From NCBI RefSeq assembly GCF_000204055.1, contig NW_006768799.1, positions 902,840 through 966,839 of the forward strand: a stretch of 64,000 bases of DNA. Reading direction: 5' to 3'. A program made the position numbers and the translations under genes. The notes beneath the pieces are model-generated. The model saw only the letters and a program-made list of their open reading frames with translations, was not told where the DNA came from and ran no database searches. Positions 57,987 through 64,000 of the stretch are shown here, in pieces (the stretch's first letter is position 1; each line of letters begins with the position of its first letter). This DNA comes from Melampsora larici-populina 98AG31. Lineage: Eukaryota; Basidiomycota; Pucciniomycetes; Pucciniales; Melampsoraceae.

Positions 57987-60592
57987 ATGCTATGCAGGAG
58001 TCACTCCGCCGCCAGTGCGCAAAGTCTTGCACTGCAGACGGCGAAATCGGTCACCGCACGGCCTAAACTACGACCTGATCTTATTGATCACAGTGAAGAA
58101 CATCAAGCAGGTGTCCTCCGGAAGCTATTCCACGTGAAATACGGATATCACCCTCAGGAGCAGCAAATCGAAGCAGCGCTGCACGTGATTAACGGACGCA
58201 CAACTTTCTTATTAGCTGGAACAGGATTTGGTAAAAGTCGTGTGCCGGAATTGGTCTCGCTGGCGTATGAAGAGCACGGCGCCCCGATAATCCTGAGTAT
58301 CAACCCATTGGAAGCTTTAGGCGATGATCAGGTCGGTCTGCGCGTGTTGGGTTAAGGGTTGCATCTCACTGCTTATCGCTGATGTGGCTCGCACGTTGTC
58401 ACAACAGGTGAGCGAAAAGGAGACAGTTAACTTGAAAGGTGTCAATCTAACGGGTGCTAACTGCACCCGTGAGACGTGCAACGCGATCCTTCACGGCGAT
58501 TTTACCTTTGTATATGTGGTATTTGCTTTCCTACTTCGCCCACACTGCCTTTCCATGATACTGATTGTCACAAATGCATGTTTGACTTTGGCCGTGTGGT
58601 CAGTCCCCAGAGGTTGCCTTAACAAGCGACATTTTTGATCAAATGTGGACGGATGTTTGGTTTCAGGCAAGGTTGATACTGAACGTCGTAGACAAAGCCC
58701 ACATGGTATATACCTGGGGACTCGTCGAGAGTGGTCAAGCCAAAAGGCTAGCCAGTTGGACTCGAGTTCACGACGGTGGGGTGTTCCGCCCTTCGTATGG
58801 CCAACTAGCGCGACGGTTTCTGGCATCCAATAAAGTGCCTATACTCCTGATGACTGCAACTTGCACTCCTCAGGCTATCCATGCCATCATCATAAACCTC
58901 AAGCTGGACTCTCGCAATATACGATTTGTACGGGCCGAGCTCAGCCGGCCGGAACTACGCCTGATTAGACGAACCTTCAAGCGACCCCTGAAGGCATCGT
59001 TAAGAAACCTGTTCAGCCATCACTCTGCCGTGCCTACCTCCGATCCTCCCACCCTCATTTATTCTGGTACTCAAAACGCAACACTGGAGCACCTCGAGCT
59101 GATCAACGCCGCCCGAGGTCACCCTGCTGAGGCTGCAAATGGCCAATCATCTTTTGCTCGGCGTTATCACGCCACCACTGGTCCAAATGCAAAACTAGAT
59201 GCTGTTCAGGCGTTCGTCGCCTGCCGCCTCGCGGTGATTTGTTGTACCCTGGCCCTTGGCCTAGGCCAAAACTGGCATCGGGTTCGCCGTGTGGTGATCG
59301 TGGGACGCCAGGATCCCTGCAACTTCGTGCAGATGTCCGGTCGTTGCGGACGTGATGGCAGACGCGGCCTTGGGTTTCTCCTGGTTGAACACTCTCGAGC
59401 CCACGGAAAGGCCAAGATCGAGGATTTTGATTTGAATACGGTCATGTCGGACGATGACCGTATGGATGCCCTTGCGCTGACCCCGGTGTGCCTGCGCGTG
59501 GCCATAGCGGTGGATCTCGAGTAAGCCGATTCCTCTATTGTATTCGGGTGGGCTGTTGGTGATGTTTGGGTCAAACAGAGAAGGTTACATACCTTTAGAG
59601 ACCGATTCGAGTGTGGTTGCCGCGGAAGAAAAGCGTCAGCGCGATGCAGGGATGCCACCGTGTGACTGCTCCAATTGTGAGCCAGAGGAGGCCGAAGCGC
59701 TCTGGCTCGCGCAACCGGCCCTCACTAATGAGAATTTCGACGCCGCGCTGGAAATGGACACCTCTGAGCTCCGAGACTTGTTGAAGACCCTCCCAAAAAC
59801 CCCAGCCGGTTTGGTCGCAGACTTGCGTCATATCGCAATGCCGTGCGGTAATGACGATCCTGTATTTGAATCTCAAATCCTGGAAACACTGGTGTCACGT
59901 TTAGTCCGGACCTTTTATGATTTTTGGCAGACCAAGTACCCTCGTCCGTGCCATCTCGCACCGGACGACTATTTCGGCCGGGATCTGGCTTGGGACTTGG
60001 CGAAAATGTTGATCTCCTACGTCAACCGGAAGATCTCGGTCTGATACTGGCTAGCGAATCAATCGAAGGGCAATTTGACCTACTGTTCAAAGAGATTCTA
60101 CTCTGGCAAGATGACAGTGCGGCCGCTGAAGCCATCGCCCAAGCGGCATCAAAGAGAGCCGCGGCATCTCGAGCACCTCCAAAGGCCATCCAATCGGTGG
60201 AGGGGGCTCAACTCTCTAAAATTCGAGCGGAAGCCTGTAGAGTGGCCTCAAAGGAGGCCAGGCTGGTCGAAAAATATTTGGCCACTCAGGCCAAAGCGTC
60301 TGAAAAGGCTGCCGCCCTGGCCAAAAAAAACCAGGACAAGTTGGAGGCCGATCAACAACGGGCTGCACTGAAGGAAGCTCTCTCTATTGAACATGCTAAT
60401 CAACGCGCTTTGGCGAAGTCCCAGCGCGCAGCGGAGAGTGCAGCGAAGAGACTCGCGTCAGGTATGGGCAAACATTGTCCACAGGCGACTACTCCTGCCG
60501 CAGAGGCAGGAGTGACTCCCCCAAAGCGCATCGGTGAGATGATGGCGGAACCCAGTTGCGCCAAGAGACGTGCAACTCAGGTCTGTTCTTAG
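57987..60592 (+). pseudogene. RecQ-like helicase, degenerate (DKAH box, frameshifted tail)
   Basis: Exons 57987-58331, 58408-58518, 58604-59520 and 59579-60044 join in frame (612 residues to the first stop). Helicase motifs: Walker A region LLAGTGFGKSRVPEL, ILSINPLEALGDDQ, FVYVSPEVALTSDIF, motif II NVVDKAHMVYTWG, motif III LLMTATCTP, and motif VI VQMSGRCGRDGRRGLG. Superfamily 2, RecQ type, without recognisable RQC or HRDC domains. Motif II reads DKAH, where Glu is required for ATP hydrolysis, so the enzyme is predicted dead. At about 60015-60030 the frame must shift by one base to continue into a Lys/Ala-rich coiled-coil-like tail (AKASEKAAALAKKNQDKLEA) ending at 60592. It is convergent with the DUF6589 gene, a pairing that suggests a shared mobile or selfish element. 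Confidence 0.78.
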
Positions 60593-60809
60593 TTTGGCAA
60601 ATTCGAAACATCGATGAGATGTATCTAACGTTTCATATCTTTCGCTTAATCCCCACGACGTGATGTATTTATCACTACATAGCAGTCACTGACTCCGCAC
60701 GAGGGTTCCCCAACTCCCAAAGGCGTGAGCGAAGTACGATCGCAACTGGTCAGTGTGTCCTTTTCGTTGGTTGAGTGGTGAACTATGGCTAATGAAAGAA
60801 TTGCCAATG
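60593..60809. other. Intergenic between convergent genes
   Basis: About 220 bp between the 3' ends of the helicase and DUF6589 genes. It presumably holds both termination regions. Confidence 0.5.
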
Positions 60810-63798
60810 TCACTCCTCTCCAGGGAATTCCCCAGACTGGCTGTCCCAGGATGACAACACATCAGCAGCCCCCCACCGGAACCTCGATTTACGACCCGCG
60901 GCTTGGTCCGCGCGAATGAGCTTGATCATGTTTCGCGCTCCGACTTTGTAAATGTTTGCGACCGCTTTCGAGGGACGCCTGGCAGCTGCCAGGCCTAAGT
61001 GCGTTTTGGCATAGGCTAGAAATGTGATCAAGGACGGCCCGGTTATTGTATTGGAGTTTGGTTGAAATAGCAAGGTGTGGCCTGAGTGTATCTTGAAAAG
61101 TTGCATCAGCTTGCGTAGCTGGAAACGTGTCAAATAAAGAGTGGTTAGCATGTAATGAAGCACTCCTTTAAGATGGTCTATGGATCTCATCTTTACGATG
61201 GTCTACTTACCAAAGGAATGATGTTCGAGAGTCGATCGGTTAGTCGTCGAAGGTCTGTTCCGTGCCCCTAAGAAGTCATTCATAAGTCTTACCTAATGTC
61301 TCCAAGGGTCAAGTCTTAAAGGTTAGGTGATAGGCATTCTCGATTATAATGACATACCGTATTGTTATACACCCTCTTGAGATATAATATGCTAATTTCA
61401 AGGTACTCGTCAATCGGAAGCCAATGATCCAACCTCTCGTTGGAAGGCAGCAATAGACAGTGCTTGATTGCCTGTGCGAGCTCACGAGGTAAGTCCTCCT
61501 CTAAGAGCAAAACCATGCGAGGAATGTGTCTTCCATAATGTGATAACCCCTGAATACCTTGGGCCATCACAGCCCATTGCTTCCACACTAGCATCAGCCT
61601 CCCGATATCCCCCGCGCGAGTAGCGTCGTGAGCTTCAACGACGGTCAAAAAATTGCGCAGTCGTAACATCAAATTGTAACGTGTTGGATCGTTGGACAAT
61701 CGGGTGTTTTCCAACGCACTCGCGTTAAAGAAACGAAGCCAAACCCTGTCAATCAGGCTCTGGCAGTCCATAGCTTTGGCGAGGTCCAGATCCTGTTCCG
61801 ATTCGCAAGTTTCTCTGGAGATTCGAAATGTAAGTCAGCTCGATAGGGGTCAATTTACCATAATCGCCAATATGACCTGACCGACCTGATAATATGAACC
61901 ATGTTGGCCTGGTGAAGCATTCGGCATGACCGCATGATGGTATTGAACTCTTGCGAGTTGGGATGTTTTTTATATTCACCGCCCACAGCAAACAAAGTTC
62001 TCCACGCACCGGAGTCGTCGCCATCGTCGGAATTACCCCAATGGTGGGCTAGCAAAGCCCTGCTGAAATTCCACGTTGTGTGGGCTCCCCCGAAAACCGA
62101 TAGCACCCATTCCATGCCTTTGACTCGATCAATGGCCGGAAACCTCTTCATGCGCAGGCTTTTCAACAATTGGTTGGAGCCCACGTCACCACCGGCCACG
62201 AGGAGGCTCTCTGCGAGATTTTTATTATCCACACCTATCTGTTCGATGACCTGGTCGAACACCCGCGAAACGCCTTCGGCTGAGGAATCCGGCGCATCCA
62301 TCATGCGTAGGAAGTGCAGGTTAGGTTGGTGCATGTCGATTGGATCGACAGAGGGCGGTTTCGTATCCAGAGAGCCGAACTGATGTGCGCCAGGGACCCC
62401 AGGTATGTGTTCTACATAATCCTTGATGGCCTTCGACAGCTGAGCCTTGACCACGGCAACCCAATGATCGCATTCGGCAGGAGACGGACAAAAAGATGAC
62501 ATATTTACGCTCTTACGGTCTGCCTTGGCCATGGCGTCCAAGAAAGTCGCCAATCTGGCGGCTTCCGAGGTACACTTTGCCTGAAGCGCCGCGCGAACCA
62601 CGATGAAAAAACCCCACGTGCCGTGGAAGAGACGCGAGGAAGCCTCGATGCGTGTATTGTGGATTCTCAGTTGGATATCAATGTTGTCGTATACCAATAA
62701 CGGTAAAAGTTTATGATTCATTTTGAAAACCTCGATCAGACGCTCCTCTTGTAACCGACGCAAATTGTCTATAGCTTGGAGAGTACTAGTCCTCGAGGTG
62801 GTGATCCCGTGGCAATGCAGCCATTCATTTATTCGACATGAAATTCCCCCGGCGAATCCCATCAATCCATTCGCGGTTTGTACCGCATTGCTACAACGAT
62901 TGCATGTGTTGGCAATCATCGCACATACCATCATCGGGACCTAGGGTGCGGGAAACACACATCAGGACATAGAAACATGGGCATGCTAACGCTGACCACA
63001 AACCTTGGCCAACTTGTGAGCAGCTAGGTCTTTCGCCGACGGCTTGACGAAGACGAGATTTTCCATGGACAACACCGTGGCTTCTTCTGCATCGCCTGCG
63101 TCAGTGGCCTGACTCGATGTGTTTGAGTCAGGATGCAACGGGGGACCTTCTTGGGAGAGGTCGTCTTCGACGTCATCAAGGTGTGTCTGATTCAGTGCCA
63201 GTTTCACCTTTCGATGAATCAGGGAATAAAGAAAGCTCATTCCGGATTTCACTTGTCCTTCTCAAACACTTTCAGAAGTCTCGCTAAAAAAATCTGCGGT
63301 GATCCTATTGGAGCTGACATATGCGCCCAATGGAAAATGCCCCCGAGCCAATTCTTGCTCATTCACAATTTCTGAAGCCTGCAAGATAATGAACAAGCTT
63401 CGGTGAATTTTAATTTCACCCCATTGAAACGGTGCACCAATGGCCGAACTGACCTCATCCAAAATCAATGACTCCCACGCAGCTCGCCCTTCCTCACAAG
63501 ACTTGGAGTGTTTCCCAAAGTTTGTAATTATCGATCGGGTTTGCTCGAACCCCCGTCCAGTCTTCATGAGCCTTCGGCGATATTTAATCACAGGCTCAGA
63601 AGATGACATAAAAGTGACCATGAACTGTTTCGGAGATAAATCAAGCTCCGCGAGGTACTTCAACACCAGTATGGTCCGAGCCACCGTGCTAGGTACACGC
63701 TGGGCTGCCGAGTTGTTAACTTCAGGAGTCATTAAAAATATGTCGAAAGTGGGAGGTCCTAATGCTATCTTTGTAACAGAACCGCCGAAAAACCACAT
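60810..63798 (-). pseudogene. DUF6589-type protein, interrupted by an in-frame TGA
   Basis: Exons 63798-63004, 62940-61886 and 61814-61358 join in phase, with further 3' exons down to about 60810 whose borders are uncertain (last clear frame about 61190-60810). The first exon is one frame except for a TGA at 63264-63262, after SETSESV, followed directly in the same frame by EGQVKSGMSFLYSLIHRKV. Family-like landmarks: LLVYDNIDIQLRIHNTRIEA, HGTWGFF, VAGGDVGSNQLLKSLR, GMEWVLSVFGGAHTTWNFSR, and a later segment AHDATRAGDIGRLMLVWKQW with LPIDEYLEISILYLKRVYNN. I assign it from memory to DUF6589, a fungal family of unknown function; an acidic, His-containing core suggests a nuclease/transposase fold, which is inference. 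Confidence 0.7.
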
Positions 63799-64000
63799 AT
63801 TGCACCTTGTGACCGGAGTGTGTCTTTATGTGGACCGATGAAACCCCTCACAACTTCTCAGTATTACACCCGAAAGAGCCTAAGCACCTCCTCCTCCTTA
63901 CTCAATGAAGCTGTGGAAATGATTTTGAATGTGGCAATTGATACACGTAAATGTAAACTACATCAGGTGGGGGGGACAGAGACGTCCCCAGCTATCTGAG
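63799..64000. other. Upstream of the DUF6589 gene, window edge
   Basis: About 200 bp with no gene; probable promoter side of the DUF6589 gene. A poly-G tract (GGTGGGGGGG) precedes the window end. The element's right boundary is not visible. Confidence 0.4.

Noticed and set aside
1..64000. tRNA, rRNA and CRISPR features
   Set aside because: No convincing tRNA B-box/cloverleaf, rRNA-like stretch or CRISPR-type repeat array was found by eye; a dedicated tRNA scan was not possible here.

Overview
The window looks like a contig from a plant-parasitic rust fungus (Pucciniales, possibly Melampsora-like). It is AT-rich, its genes carry many short GT-AG introns of roughly 60-130 bp, it is packed with DNA transposons, and several small secreted or lineage-restricted proteins sit between conserved fungal housekeeping genes. 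The lineage is inferred from gene content and style and was not tested by any search. Two runs of N (19373-19472 and 37157-37261) are assembly gaps.

Layout. 1-1227: 5' part of an unrecognised gene on the minus strand, cut by the window edge. 3927-5081: an ERF4/golgin-A7 family gene (Ras palmitoylation complex). 5615-6514: SLX9-like ribosome biogenesis factor. 7363-8983 and 11808-13378: a tandem pair of secreted-protein paralogues with the same four-exon structure. Between them lies a Tc1/mariner element (9564-11493) that itself carries a 592-bp Mutator-type MITE (9611-10202). 13864-15335: MRI1 (methionine salvage). 15336-22848: gene-poor, repeat-rich, with one gap. 22849-27004: BMS1, an eight-exon ribosome-biogenesis GTPase. 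27924-30315: a CAP10/GT90-type glycosyltransferase whose reading frame requires a 2-nt microexon. 32363-35068: a second tandem pair of small lineage-specific genes.

38068-43500 is a 5.4-kb DNA transposon with matching inverted termini, subterminal repeats and an apparently intact seven-exon gene for about 1397 residues. Its transposase family could not be assigned with confidence. 44861-46107: casein kinase I. 48731-52269: an intact-looking pogo/Tigger element (667-residue transposase ending in a PCNA-binding-type motif). 52895-53244: a small Cys-rich secreted protein. 54373-55410: an AGC-like protein kinase.

From about 57.5 kb to the right edge the base composition becomes visibly more GC-rich. 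This stretch holds a convergent pair: a RecQ-like helicase and a DUF6589-type protein. I read it as a degenerate mobile or selfish module. The helicase has DKAH in place of DEAH and a frameshifted tail, and the DUF6589 gene has an in-frame TGA.

How it fits together: housekeeping genes (BMS1 and SLX9 in ribosome assembly, ERF4 in protein lipidation, MRI1 in methionine salvage, CK1 in signalling) alternate with blocks of DNA transposons and duplicated secreted proteins, as expected of a repeat-expanded rust genome. Exon structures were built by hand from splice sites and reading-frame continuity. Where the exon sum is a multiple of three and the protein matches a known family the model is strong, and weaker models are marked.
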